Shown here piece by piece: positions 16,224-24,908 of a stretch of 64,000 nucleotides of DNA. Position numbers and translations under genes: made by a program. The DNA is from Citricoccus muralis. Its GTDB lineage: Bacteria > Actinomycetota > Actinomycetes > Actinomycetales > Micrococcaceae. The notes beneath the pieces were generated by a model. It was not told the DNA's origin and ran no database searches. It saw only the letters and a program-made list of their open reading frames with translations. Location: positions 2,728,001 to 2,792,000 of the forward strand of contig NZ_CP121252.1 in NCBI RefSeq assembly GCF_029637705.1, in the 5' to 3' direction. The first letter of the stretch is position 1. The number at the start of each line of letters is the position of its first letter.

Positions 16224-17734
16224 TGATACACCCTGTCTGCCAGATACTCGGCGACCTCCAGGGGCGAGTACGGGACGCCGGCGAACAGACCCACCAAGAG
16301 CACAAATCCAGCCGTGGCCAGTGCGGGGGTGAGCAGCCAAGGCGGGGCTTCCAGTACCGGATGTCGGCGTTCCTGAACGGGACCATCCGGGACCGGGGTC
16401 GGCTCACGGAACCACATTCGCACTACCGGCGGCAAGAAGTAGGCGGCGTTGAGCAGCGCGCTGGTGATCAGCACCGCGACCACCCAGGAGGATTCCGCCT
16501 CGACCGCGCCCACCCCGAGATGCCATTTGGTGATGAATCCGGCCGTCGGGGGCACCCCGATCATGCTCAGCGCGCCCACGGTGAACGCCGCCGCGGTGAG
16601 CGGCATCCGCCGCCCCAGGCCGTCGAGCTGGCTGACCTTCTTGATCCCCCAGACCTCCGCGATCAGGCCGGCGCAGAAGAACAAGGTGATCTTCGACAGG
16701 CCCTGGTGGATCAAGTGCACTAGTCCGCCTGTGGTGGCGGTCACGCTCAGCAAGGTCAGCCCCAGGGCGATGTAACTCACCTGGCTTACGGTCGAATAGG
16801 CCAGTCGCTTCTTCAGATCATCCTGAAGCAGCGCGCGTACGGAACCGTACAGGACAGTCACTGCCGCGACGATCAGCAACGGGGTCAGCACGCCCAGCTC
16901 CGAGGCGACTTCCACCCCGTAGAGATCATCGATCACCCGGATGAGTCCGAATGCGCCGGCCTTGACCACGGCCACGGCGTGTAACAGGGCGCTGACCGGG
17001 GCTGGGGCCACCATGGCGCGCGGGAGCCAGCCGTGCAGGGGAAACAGGGCGGCCTTCACACCGAGCCCGGCGACCAGCAGACCGAAGATGGCGGCTGCGG
17101 TGCCAGGTCGCTCGGCAGCCAGTTCGGCGACGGCCTGGGCCCCGCCCACGCTGAACTCGACCGGACCGATGAGCATGGTCAGCCACACCACCCCGACGAG
17201 CATCACCAGTCCCCCGCTGAGTGCGTAGAACAGGTACCCTCGGGCTGCTTTCAGCGCCGCGCGAGTGCCGTAGTGGGCCACGAGCGGATAGGTCACGAGG
17301 GTGAGCATCTCGTAGAAGAGCAGAAACGTGAGCAGATTCCCGGCAAAGCCGATCCCCACCGTGGCGGTCACGCAGAGGGCGAAGAACCCGAAGAACCGGC
17401 GCCGGTTGGGCTGGCCGTGCAGGTAGGAGACCGCGTAGATGGTGGTGACCAGCCAGAGCAGGGCCGAGAGCAGCGTGAACAATAGCGAGAGCGAGTCGAC
17501 GCGCAACACCAGATCGATCCCGGGCACGAACTCGAAACGGACCTCCGGGGCGATGTCGGCGTCCATGATGAACGGCACCAGGGCCGCCATCAGCACCAGC
17601 TTCACGGCGGCGGCGCTCACGTTGAGGGTAATCCGGGCCCGGGAGGCGTGCTCCGGCATCATGAAGATGATCAGGGCGGGCACCGCGGAGAGGATCAATA
17701 GCACCAGCGGGACGAGCGTCAACAGCGTGGTCAT
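16220..17734 (-). CDS. Mrp antiporter, second proton-antiporter-type (NuoL/M/N-like) subunit
   Basis: The 504-residue membrane protein has the complete Proton_antipo_M core. The TM5 glutamate is present in FLLFYEMLTLVTYP (Glu142), and the TM7 lysine and histidine occur in GLGVKAALFPLHGWLPRAM. The region APAPVSALLHAVAVVKAG follows. These residues form the half-channels for proton transfer in complex I and Mrp. It overlaps both neighbours by four bases (ATGA). It resembles MrpD and the N-terminal part of MrpA. Because a normal long MrpA (about 800-1000 residues) is absent, one of the three antiporter-like proteins probably takes the MrpA place. Confidence 0.88.
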   Translation of the reverse strand: MTTLLTLVPLVLLILSAVPALIIFMMPEHASRARITLNVSAAAVKLVLMAALVPFIMDADIAPEVRFEFVPGIDLVLRVDSLSLLFTLLSALLWLVTTIYAVSYLHGQPNRRRFFGFFALCVTATVGIGFAGNLLTFLLFYEMLTLVTYPLVAHYGTRAALKAARGYLFYALSGGLVMLVGVVWLTMLIGPVEFSVGGAQAVAELAAERPGTAAAIFGLLVAGLGVKAALFPLHGWLPRAMVAPAPVSALLHAVAVVKAGAFGLIRVIDDLYGVEVASELGVLTPLLIVAAVTVLYGSVRALLQDDLKKRLAYSTVSQVSYIALGLTLLSVTATTGGLVHLIHQGLSKITLFFCAGLIAEVWGIKKVSQLDGLGRRMPLTAAAFTVGALSMIGVPPTAGFITKWHLGVGAVEAESSWVVAVLITSALLNAAYFLPPVVRMWFREPTPVPDGPVQERRHPVLEAPPWLLTPALATAGFVLLVGLFAGVPYSPLEVAEYLADRVYQ

Positions 17735-19200
17735 CCGGCGCCCACCCCCGCCACGGCGAGCTGAGCCATCGGCGCGCCGAGGAAGCCGGTGGCGATCGCG
17801 GCTGCCCCGAGCGAGAACGGCACCCAGCGCTGCAGGGCTGGCCGGGAACTGGGTTCCACGCGCAACGATTCGTCATAGATGTCGGCGGAGCGCAGCAGTG
17901 CGGCGATCGGGCGCAGCAGGTACCCAGCCGCCAGCAGGGTGCCAAGCAGCAGCACCGCCACGATCCACCAGACGCCCTGGTCCATGGCGGTGGTCAGGTA
18001 TCCCCACTTCGCGGTGAAGCCCAAGGAAACAGGCAGCCCGATGAGGCTCACCGCAGCCATGATCATCCCCGCGACCAGCACACCCTGGGTACGTGCAGCT
18101 CCGACGAACCCGTCCACGTGGTCGGTGCCGGTGCCGAGCATCAGGGCGCCGGCCACCAAAAACAGCGCGGCTTTGGCTAAGCCGTGGGCCAGGGCCATGG
18201 TGATCACGGCGGCGAGCATGGCCCTGACCTGCTCGTCGGGCTCGGCGGACTGCAGCAGCGGGAAGGCGAGGAAGAGGTAGCCCATCTGCGAGATGGTCGA
18301 GTAGGCGGCAATGCGCTTGAGATGCTTCTCGGTCAGCGCCATCAGGCTGCCCCACACCACCGAGATTGCCCCCAGAATCCCGAGCGCCAGCCCGATAACG
18401 GGATCGGCGGGGACAACCTCCAGCCACAGTCGCAACAACAGGTAGAAAGCACCCTTGACCACCAGCGCCGACATTAACGGGCTGACCGCGGCCGGAGCAC
18501 CGGCGTGGGCCGGAGGGAGCCAGGCGTGCATCGGCACCACTGCGGCTTTGAGCCCCATTCCGACCACCGCCAACACCAGGGCCAGCCGGGCGGTCGGCGC
18601 ATCGAGACGCTGCCCGGCTAGGGTCATGTCCAGAGTGCCGGTCTGGGCGTAGATCACCGCGATCGCCACCAGCAGCAGCATGGAACCGATCACCGCGACC
18701 ACCAGATAGCGCAGCGCAGCACGCAGCGCGCCCCCGCTGCCGAGGGCCACCAGCCCGACGGCGGCGAGGCTGAGCACCTCCAGGGCGACGTAGGCGTTGA
18801 ACAGATCCTGGGCGAGGAACACCGCGTTCAGCCCGGACCAGCACAGCAGCGACAGCGGCCAGAATCCATTGCGGTCCCCGGTGGTCCGCTCGTCGGTGCT
18901 GGCCACCAGCAGCGTAGCCAGACCGACGACGCCGGCGAGCGCGATGAACGCCACTGCCATGCCGTCGGCGCGCAGGACGATGCCCAACGGCGGCGCCCAG
19001 CCAGCCATCTGATGCTCCAGCGGACCCGACGAGGCCACGGTGACCGCGAGCGCGAGCGAGATCAGCACGCTCAGCGCGGCAGTGATGACGCCGGGCAGCA
19101 CCTGGCGGTGACGTGACAGGCACACGCACACCACAGCGCCGAGCACCGGCAGCAGCACCACCGCCGGCAACAGTGCGGAAGCACCCGGGATATCAGTCAT
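17731..19200 (-). CDS. mrpD: Mrp antiporter subunit D (NuoN-like)
   Basis: The 489-residue membrane protein directly follows mrpC, the normal place of mrpD. It shows the family core with Glu141 in LEVLSLAAVGLVAL (TM5) and the Lys/His region GMGLKAAVVPMHAWLPPAHAG. The next helix reads VSPLMSALVVKGAFYLLLRL. It exchanges cations for protons as part of the membrane complex. The start ATG at 19200 overlaps the mrpC stop in ATGA, and its own end overlaps the next gene in the same way. Length is normal for MrpD (about 490-500). Confidence 0.9.
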   Translation of the reverse strand: MTDIPGASALLPAVVLLPVLGAVVCVCLSRHRQVLPGVITAALSVLISLALAVTVASSGPLEHQMAGWAPPLGIVLRADGMAVAFIALAGVVGLATLLVASTDERTTGDRNGFWPLSLLCWSGLNAVFLAQDLFNAYVALEVLSLAAVGLVALGSGGALRAALRYLVVAVIGSMLLLVAIAVIYAQTGTLDMTLAGQRLDAPTARLALVLAVVGMGLKAAVVPMHAWLPPAHAGAPAAVSPLMSALVVKGAFYLLLRLWLEVVPADPVIGLALGILGAISVVWGSLMALTEKHLKRIAAYSTISQMGYLFLAFPLLQSAEPDEQVRAMLAAVITMALAHGLAKAALFLVAGALMLGTGTDHVDGFVGAARTQGVLVAGMIMAAVSLIGLPVSLGFTAKWGYLTTAMDQGVWWIVAVLLLGTLLAAGYLLRPIAALLRSADIYDESLRVEPSSRPALQRWVPFSLGAAAIATGFLGAPMAQLAVAGVGAG

Positions 19201-19535
19201 CGGCTCTCCTGCTCTCCGGTATCCGCAGCGCCCTCAGTGTCCTCAGTCTCCTCGGCATCGTCGAGGTCGGTCAGTTCCTCCTCGTGCACTGCGCGCAGCA
19301 GCACGAGACCCACTCCAGTGAACGCCACGGTGATCACGATCCCGGTCAGGGCCAGCGCCTGGGGTACCGGGTCCGGGGCCTCGCTGCGCACGGCGAGCCC
19401 GACCAGGATCATCAGAGTGCCTCCGCCGGTGATGTTCAGTGCGATCAGCCGAGACAGCGGCTCCTCCACGGTGAGCAGACGGATCACGGCGATCCCCGTC
19501 AGCAGAGCTCCCAGCCACAAGGTCAGCTCACTCAT
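19197..19535 (-). CDS. mrpC: Mrp antiporter subunit C (NuoK-like)
   Basis: The 112-residue protein has three predicted membrane segments. The NuoK/MrpC pattern is visible in LIALNITGGGTLMILVGLA, then DPVPQALALTGIVITVAFTGVGL, which is the most conserved stretch of the family. The C-terminal 25 residues are strongly acidic (LTDLDDAEETEDTEG), an addition not essential to the family. It overlaps mrpB upstream and mrpD downstream by four bases each, so the subunits are translated together. Confidence 0.92.
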   Translation of the reverse strand: MSELTLWLGALLTGIAVIRLLTVEEPLSRLIALNITGGGTLMILVGLAVRSEAPDPVPQALALTGIVITVAFTGVGLVLLRAVHEEELTDLDDAEETEDTEGAADTGEQESR

Positions 19536-20524
19536 GATCGGCGTCCTCGGGCCGAGGCCAGGAATACCACGGCGAGGCTGGCGCCGATGCTCACCGCGAG
19601 CAGCGTCTCGAGCACCACGGTGACCACACCGGCACCCTCACCGCGCAGCATCAGCCACGACTCGCCGACCACCAGCCCGCCCACGGCCACGGCCACGAAG
19701 CCGAGCACTCCGACCACCAGCAGCGCCGTCAGCCCGGTTCCGGGGGCGATGGCGCGGGTACGCGAAGCGTGCATCAGGATCAGCACGGCTGCTCCAGCGG
19801 CGCCGGCTTGGAACGCGCCGCCGGGCTGGGAGGAGCCGGCGAACAGCACCCAGGCCGCCAGCAACAGCGCCACCGGGGCGACCAGGCGCACGAAGAGCCA
19901 GAGCAGTGGTGCGGCGTCGTCGTCAGGTTGAGAGGCTCCAGCATCACCACTGTCCGAGGTGACGGGCTGAGGGTTCGAGGCGGTCCCGGACGAGCGGACG
20001 AAGGCCAGTGCCACCACCACGGCGACCAACAGCACCACCATCTCCATCAGGGTGTCGAAGGAGCGGAGGTTCAGCAGCACCCCGGTGATGCCGTGCTCCA
20101 CCCCGGTGGCCGGCAGCGCCCGCTCCACCTCGGCACCGAGCCCCGGTTCCGCGGCAGGCGATGCTGTCTCAGACGCCGGCACGATGCGCGCCAGCGCAAC
20201 CCCGAGCCCGGCTCCCAGGCCTGTCCCGAGCGTCAGGCCGAGCAGACCCCGACCGTTCACCCAGCGTCGCCCAGGGGTCTCGGGCAGCAGGGTGGCCACC
20301 CAGCCGAAGAGTGCCCCCGTCACTCCGGTGCCGATCACCGCCTCCGCCAGGGCCACATCGGGAACCCCGATCATCGCCCAGTAGCCGCTCAGCAGTACGC
20401 CGAAAACCAGAAACAGCACCACGGCGGTCATCCGTCGCGGAGCGTAGAGGGCGAGCACGGCCGCAACGAGCACGACGGCGGCCAACACCACGTGCACGGC
20501 GTTCACGTCACTGGGCGGAATCAC
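19532..20524 (-). CDS. mrpB: Mrp antiporter subunit B fused to an MbhD-like (DUF4040) domain
   Basis: The 330-residue membrane protein has two parts. The N-terminal part (about residues 1-110) resembles the MbhD/DUF4040 segment normally found at the C-terminal end of MrpA: LYAPRRMTAVVLFLVFGVLLSGYW...GVPDVALAEAVIGTG. The second part (about 190-330) is a typical MnhB domain: RLVAPVALLLAAWVLFAGSSQPGGAFQAGAAGAAVLIL. A proline/acid-rich linker lies between. The GTG at 20524 overlaps the mrpG stop (GTGA) and is the likely start; a second GTG at 20506 is possible. The fusion explains where part of the missing long MrpA went. Confidence 0.85.
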   Translation of the reverse strand: MIPPSDVNAVHVVLAAVVLVAAVLALYAPRRMTAVVLFLVFGVLLSGYWAMIGVPDVALAEAVIGTGVTGALFGWVATLLPETPGRRWVNGRGLLGLTLGTGLGAGLGVALARIVPASETASPAAEPGLGAEVERALPATGVEHGITGVLLNLRSFDTLMEMVVLLVAVVVALAFVRSSGTASNPQPVTSDSGDAGASQPDDDAAPLLWLFVRLVAPVALLLAAWVLFAGSSQPGGAFQAGAAGAAVLILMHASRTRAIAPGTGLTALLVVGVLGFVAVAVGGLVVGESWLMLRGEGAGVVTVVLETLLAVSIGASLAVVFLASARGRRS

Positions 20525-20799
20525 GCGTCGTCGTCCCGTGAGAGCAGGGTGGCCGCAGTGGCGGCGGTGGCCAACGCGAGCAACCAGACCAGCAAGACCT
20601 TCAGCGCCGACGCCACCGTATCCATTTGAACCATCACGGCCAGGGCTGCGAACCCCAACCCCAAGGAGTCGGCCTTGGTGAGCGCGTGCAGGCGGGATCG
20701 CAGGTCCGGGAATCGCAGCAGACCCACGGTTCCTGCAGTGAAAAATACGGCCGCGCCCAGAGCAGACAGCACGGTTACCGCATCGGCGAGCACACTCAT
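20521..20799 (-). CDS. mrpG: Mrp antiporter subunit G
   Basis: The 92-residue protein has three membrane segments and the MrpG signature TVGLLRFPDLRSRLHALTKADSLG in its first loop, followed by a hydrophobic stretch ending in charged residues. It overlaps mrpF by four bases (ATG 20799). Length is at the short end of the family (about 90-120). Confidence 0.92.
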   Translation of the reverse strand: MSVLADAVTVLSALGAAVFFTAGTVGLLRFPDLRSRLHALTKADSLGLGFAALAVMVQMDTVASALKVLLVWLLALATAATAATLLSRDDDA

Positions 20800-21068
20800 G
20801 AAACGGACCGTCGCTGTTTTTCGGCGGCCAAGCGCACCACAACGACCACGGCGGCCAGGGCTACCAGGCCCAGAGCGATGTCGCGCAGCGCCGGCTGGTC
20901 TGTCAGCACCGAGCCGACCAGCATGACCCCTGCTCCGGTCGTGCCGGCGAAGAGCACACCGGTGAGGCGATCGCGCCCGGTGGGTCCGCGGACCACACGC
21001 ACCAAACTGATCAGCACGTTGACCGTGAGCAGAATGAGGAGCCCGGTGAGGGTCATCTCGACAATCAT
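20796..21068 (-). CDS. mrpF: Mrp antiporter subunit F, first gene of the operon
   Basis: The 90-residue protein has three membrane segments with the MrpF region RVVRGPTGRDRLTGVLFAGTTGAGVMLVGSVL between helices one and two. The ATG at 21068 (MIVEMTLTG) follows AGGAGA with a 3-base gap; longer in-frame starts lack any ribosome site. Gene order in the operon is F-G-B-C-D-(antiporter-like)-(antiporter-like)-E, unlike the usual A-B-C-D-E-F-G. Its promoter must lie in the short divergent region before the riboswitch-controlled thi operon. Confidence 0.9.
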   Translation of the reverse strand: MIVEMTLTGLLILLTVNVLISLVRVVRGPTGRDRLTGVLFAGTTGAGVMLVGSVLTDQPALRDIALGLVALAAVVVVVRLAAEKQRRSVS

Positions 21069-21155
21069 GGCTCTCCTGTGAGGACGCAGGTGAACACGGC
21101 ACCTGGCGGTTTGCGCAGTTTCAGCAATTCTCCAGCCTACGTGAGACCGCCGGTA

Positions 21156-21183
21156 CCTGACCACGCGTCGAGGGCGCTATGCT
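21156..21183 (+). promoter_or_regulatory. Candidate promoter of the thi operon
   Basis: CCTGAC (21156-21161) and TATGCT (21178-21183), 16 bases apart, lie just before the TPP riboswitch. This would start the transcript close to the first riboswitch stem. Match to the -35 consensus is only fair. Confidence 0.45.
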
Positions 21184-21196
21184 GGAGGGACATTCG

Positions 21197-21290
21197 ACAG
21201 GGGAGCACCCACGCTGGTGCTGAGAGTGCGCGACGCAAGCGCAGACCCTCGAACCTGCTTCCGGTTAGCACCGGCGAAGGAAGTCGAGAA
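21197..21290 (+). ncRNA. TPP riboswitch (THI element)
   Basis: The RNA has the family's conserved blocks in order: GGGGAGC start stem, CTGAGAG (around 21220), then GACCCTCGAACCTG and CCGGTTAGCACCGGCGAAGGAAG. It binds thiamine pyrophosphate and lowers expression of the downstream thi transporter. The control stage can be read: CCTCCA (21339-21344) pairs with TGGAGG (21354-21359), which contains the ribosome site of thiB, so a translational switch is likely. Two further exclusive pairings (GCACGGA 21301-21307 with TCCGTGC 21328-21334, or CCGCAC 21313-21318 with GTGCGG 21331-21336) could act as the switching stems. Confidence 0.93.
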
Positions 21291-21363
21291 TTCTCTCCCC
21301 GCACGGATTCTGCCGCACGCGGTGGGCTCCGTGCGGCCCCTCCACTACACCGATGGAGGATCC

Positions 21364-22464
21364 ATGCTCAACCCGACCTCTACGCGCCGAGCGCGTACCG
21401 CCCTCACCGTGTCCGGCCTCGCCGTCGTCAGTACTCTGGCGCTGGCCGGCTGCTCGCTGACCGGAGGATCCGGTGACTCCAACGGCTCCGATGAGGCTGG
21501 GGAATCCGGCGGCACCGTGACCATCATGACCCACGACTCGTTCGCGATCTCCGAAGAGCAGATCGCCGAGTTCGAAGAGCAGTCCGGCTACGAGCTGGTC
21601 ACTACCGCGCCCGGGGACTCCGGCGCCCTGGTGAACCAGTTGATCCTGCAGAAGGACTCCCCCACCGTGGACGGGGTGTACGGCATCGAGGACTACTCCA
21701 CCGCCCCGTTGGTGGACGAGGGGGTCATGGCTGAATATTCGTCGGAGGCACTGCCCGATTCCGCACAGGAGCTGCTGGCCGACGGCGACGCGGTTGGCTA
21801 CTTCACCCCGATCGATCAGGGCCAGGTGTGCATCAACGTGGACGACGCCTGGTTCGCAGACGATGCCAGCAACACCGACGAGCTGGCCGCTCCCACCTCG
21901 CTGGAGCAGCTGCGTGATCCGGAGTATGCCGAGCTGCTCACCGTGATCGACCCGAACACTTCCTCCCCCGGGCTCGCATTCCTTGCGGCCACCGCCACTG
22001 CCTACCCCGACGGCGAATGGGAGAACTACTGGAGTGACCTGCTCGACGGCGGCGCGACCGTGGCCTCCGGCTGGTCGGACGCCTACTACGTGGAGTTCTC
22101 CGGATCCGACGGCGAGGGCCCCTCCCCGCTGGTGCTGAGCTACTCGTCGTCGCCCGCTTATGAGCCCACCACCAGCATCATCGAGGATTCCTGCTCCCCG
22201 CAGGTCGAATACGCCGGGGTCGTCGAGGGCGCGCAGAATCCGGAAGGCGCCCAGGCGTTCATTGACTTCCTGCTCTCCGAGGACTTCCAGGCCTCGCTGC
22301 CGGAGGCGATGTACATGTACCCGGTGGACGACAGTGTTGAACTTCCCACCGAGTGGACCGAGAACGCCCAGCTCGCCGAGGACCCGATCCGGCCGGACAC
22401 CGCCGAGGTGGCCGAGCAGCGCGCTGACTGGCTCACCACCTGGACCGAGCTCTACGAGTCCTGA
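21364..22464 (+). CDS. thiB: Thiamine ABC transporter substrate-binding lipoprotein
   Basis: The 366-residue protein has a lipoprotein signal (LAVVSTLALAGC) and then the TbpA/ThiB fold. Landmarks are VTIMTHDSFAISEEQIAEFEEQSGY, DGVYGIEDY in the hinge region, and FTPIDQGQVCINVD. It binds thiamine or its phosphates at the cell surface. The ATG at 21364 follows GGAGGA with a 3-base gap, and this site is inside the riboswitch control hairpin. A longer GTG reading frame upstream overlaps the riboswitch and is rejected. The gene overlaps thiP through a CTGA. Confidence 0.92.
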   Translation: MLNPTSTRRARTALTVSGLAVVSTLALAGCSLTGGSGDSNGSDEAGESGGTVTIMTHDSFAISEEQIAEFEEQSGYELVTTAPGDSGALVNQLILQKDSPTVDGVYGIEDYSTAPLVDEGVMAEYSSEALPDSAQELLADGDAVGYFTPIDQGQVCINVDDAWFADDASNTDELAAPTSLEQLRDPEYAELLTVIDPNTSSPGLAFLAATATAYPDGEWENYWSDLLDGGATVASGWSDAYYVEFSGSDGEGPSPLVLSYSSSPAYEPTTSIIEDSCSPQVEYAGVVEGAQNPEGAQAFIDFLLSEDFQASLPEAMYMYPVDDSVELPTEWTENAQLAEDPIRPDTAEVAEQRADWLTTWTELYES

Positions 22465-24179
22465 CCCTGCACCGCATCGGCCGGCCCCTCGCATGGACGC
22501 TGGCGGGAACACTCCCGCTGGCGTTCCTTGCCGTGTTCTTCGCCTGGCCCGTCGGAGCCATGCTGACCCGCGGGTTTCTCGGCGAGCACGGGGTCGACCT
22601 CACCGGGTTCGCCGAAGTGCTGGGCAGTGCGCGCAGTTGGCGGATCATCGGGCACACCCTGTTCATGGCGGTTGCTGGGACGGCGGGGGCGGTGCTGCTG
22701 GGCATCCCCGGCGCCTACATCCTCTACCGGTGCCGGTTCCCCGGTCAGTCGCTGCTGCGCGGAATCTCCACCATCCCGTTCGTACTGCCCACCGTGGTGG
22801 TGGGGGTGGCCTTCCGCGCCCTGTTCGGCCCCGGCGGGCCGCTGCAGTTCCTGGGTCTGGACCAGACGACGGCGGCGGTCGTTCTCGCGATGGTGTTCTT
22901 CAACTTCTCGGTGGTGGTGCGCCAGGTGGGCGCGCTGTGGCAGGTGCTGGACCCGCGCACCGTGGATGCCGCGCGCACCCTGGGCGCCTCCCCGCTGCGC
23001 GCGTTCACCACCGTCACCCTGCCCGCGCTCGGACCCGCCATCGCCTCCTCCGCGGGGTTGGTGTTCCTGTTCTGTTCCACCGCCTACGGGATCGTCCGCT
23101 CGCTGGGCGCGCCGGGTGTAGGCACCGTGGAAACCGAGATCCACCGGCAGACCCACGTGTTCCTGGATCTGCGCACCGCCGCGGTGTTCTCGGTGCTGCA
23201 GTTCGTGTTCGTGCTCGCCTCGGTGGGGCTCACCCAGGGAGTACTGAAGCGCACCACCACCGGGCTGCGGCTGCAACAGTCCCACACCCACCGTCTCACC
23301 CGCGCCGACGTCGTGCCCCTGGCCCTCACCCTGGCCACCGTGGTGCTGCTGGTCTCCGGGCCCCTGGTGTCCCTGGTGGTGCGCTCGTTCCGTACTGCTG
23401 GCGAGTGGAGCGTAACTAATTACCAGCTGCTGGCCACCAGCTCCGGGACCGGGTACGCCGGCGGTGCCACGGTGCTCGAGGCACTGGAGCATTCCGTGCG
23501 GATCGCCGTCGACGCCACGTTGATCACCCTGGTGATGGCGGTGCCGCTGGCGTTTCTGCTCACCCGCCCGGTGCGCACCGTGTGGGGGCGGCGGCTGCAG
23601 CGCGGCATGGATGCGCTGATCATGCTGCCGATCGGGGTGTCCGCGGTGACCATCGGCTTCGGCTTCGTGGTCTCCGTGCAGCTGGCCGCCCCGCAGCTGG
23701 CCTACTCCGGCGCCCTGGTGCCGCTGGCCCAGTCGGTGGTGGCGCTGCCGATGGTGGTGCGCACCCTGGTGCCCGTGTTGGGTGCGATCAGTCCCCGGCT
23801 GCGCGAGGCCGCGGCCACCCTGGGCGCTTCCCCGCTGCGGGTGCTCGCTACCGTGGACGGGCCGTTCCTGCTGCGCGGTCTCGGCCTGGCCACCGGTTTC
23901 GCCTTCGCCATCTCGCTGGGCGAGTTCGGCGCCACCAGTTTCCTGGCCTCCCCCGAGCGCCAAACCCTGCCGATGCTGATCGTCCAATTGCTCGGCCGCC
24001 CCGGCGCGGACAACTACGGAATGGCGATGGCCGGCTCCGTGCTACTGGCGGTGATCACCGCCGCCGTGCTGCTGATCTGCGAGCGCCTGCGCCCGCGCGC
24101 CCTGCGCGACCGTGCCCCCGAACAGACGCTGGGCTCCAGCCTCGCCACGCCCTCAACCCAGAAAGTCGGTGCCCTGTGA
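22461..24179 (+). CDS. thiP: Thiamine ABC transporter double-domain permease (probable CTG start)
   Basis: The permease holds two fused ABC membrane domains, as in ThiP. Each has an EAA-type loop: VDAARTLGASPLRAFTTVTLPAL near residue 180 and LREAAATLGASPLRVLATVDGPFL near residue 455. The first ATG/GTG in frame is GTG 22533, but it would cut the first membrane helix in half. A CTG at 22461, overlapping the thiB stop as CTGA just as GTGA couples thiP to thiQ, gives a complete helix (LAWTLAGTLPLAFLAVFFAW) and 572 residues. A non-standard CTG start is therefore proposed; the 548-residue form from 22533 is the fallback. Confidence 0.85.
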   Translation: MTLHRIGRPLAWTLAGTLPLAFLAVFFAWPVGAMLTRGFLGEHGVDLTGFAEVLGSARSWRIIGHTLFMAVAGTAGAVLLGIPGAYILYRCRFPGQSLLRGISTIPFVLPTVVVGVAFRALFGPGGPLQFLGLDQTTAAVVLAMVFFNFSVVVRQVGALWQVLDPRTVDAARTLGASPLRAFTTVTLPALGPAIASSAGLVFLFCSTAYGIVRSLGAPGVGTVETEIHRQTHVFLDLRTAAVFSVLQFVFVLASVGLTQGVLKRTTTGLRLQQSHTHRLTRADVVPLALTLATVVLLVSGPLVSLVVRSFRTAGEWSVTNYQLLATSSGTGYAGGATVLEALEHSVRIAVDATLITLVMAVPLAFLLTRPVRTVWGRRLQRGMDALIMLPIGVSAVTIGFGFVVSVQLAAPQLAYSGALVPLAQSVVALPMVVRTLVPVLGAISPRLREAAATLGASPLRVLATVDGPFLLRGLGLATGFAFAISLGEFGATSFLASPERQTLPMLIVQLLGRPGADNYGMAMAGSVLLAVITAAVLLICERLRPRALRDRAPEQTLGSSLATPSTQKVGAL

Positions 24180-24847
24180 GTGTCCCCGCCGTGGAATGTC
24201 AGCAGGTGTCCATCACCTACCCCGATGGCTTCACCGCGGTACAGGACATTGACCTGGCCGTGGCCCCCGGGGAGATCGTCGCCCTGCTCGGGCCCTCCGG
24301 CTCCGGCAAGTCCACCCTATTGCGCGGGCTGGCCGGCCTGGAGCGCATCACCTCCGGGCGGGTGTTGATGGACGACGTCGTCGTGGACGGCCCGGGCGTG
24401 ATCCCGCGTCCAGTGCATCAGCGAGGCTGCGGCATGGTGTTCCAGGACGGCCAGCTGTTCCCGCACCGCACCGTGGGGCGGAACATCGCCTACGGGCTGG
24501 AAGCCGCCGGGGTCCCGAAGCCCGAGCGCAGGGAGCGGGTGGCGCAGATGCTACAGCTGGTTAGCCTGGAGGGGTTCGAGAATCGCCCGGTCACCACCCT
24601 GTCGGGCGGGCAAGGCCAGCGAGTTGCCCTGGCACGGTCCTTGGCGCCGCGGCCGAAGCTGCTGCTGCTCGACGAGCCGCTCTCCGCCCTGGATCGCGAC
24701 CTGCGCGAGCGCCTGGCCGTGGACATCCGCCAGATCCTGACGTCGACCTCCATCGCCGCAGTCTTCGTCACCCACGACCACGACGAGGCTGCCACCGTCG
24801 CCGACCGCATCGTCACCATCGACGCCGGTCGGATCATCACGGCCTAG
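24176..24847 (+). CDS. thiQ: Thiamine ABC transporter ATP-binding protein
   Basis: The 223-residue ABC ATPase has Walker A GPSGSGKST (about residues 39-47), Q-loop VFQDGQLFPHRTV, signature LSGGQGQR, Walker B LLLLDEPLSALD and the H-loop VFVTHDHDEA. The GTG start at 24176 overlaps the thiP stop in GTGA. It is short, as ThiQ proteins are, and powers the ThiBPQ importer. No clear terminator was found before the next gene at 24909. Confidence 0.92.
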   Translation: MSVPAVECQQVSITYPDGFTAVQDIDLAVAPGEIVALLGPSGSGKSTLLRGLAGLERITSGRVLMDDVVVDGPGVIPRPVHQRGCGMVFQDGQLFPHRTVGRNIAYGLEAAGVPKPERRERVAQMLQLVSLEGFENRPVTTLSGGQGQRVALARSLAPRPKLLLLDEPLSALDRDLRERLAVDIRQILTSTSIAAVFVTHDHDEAATVADRIVTIDAGRIITA

Positions 24848-24908
24848 AGATGACACTTTTTGACGCTCCGGTGGTCACTCCCGTAGGGCACTCCACCACC
24901 GTGGAGGG

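Noticed and set aside
22452-23987. 511-codon minus-strand reading frame over thiP
   Set aside because: It is His/Gln/Gly-rich, lacks any domain and mirrors the permease gene, which has two clear membrane domains.
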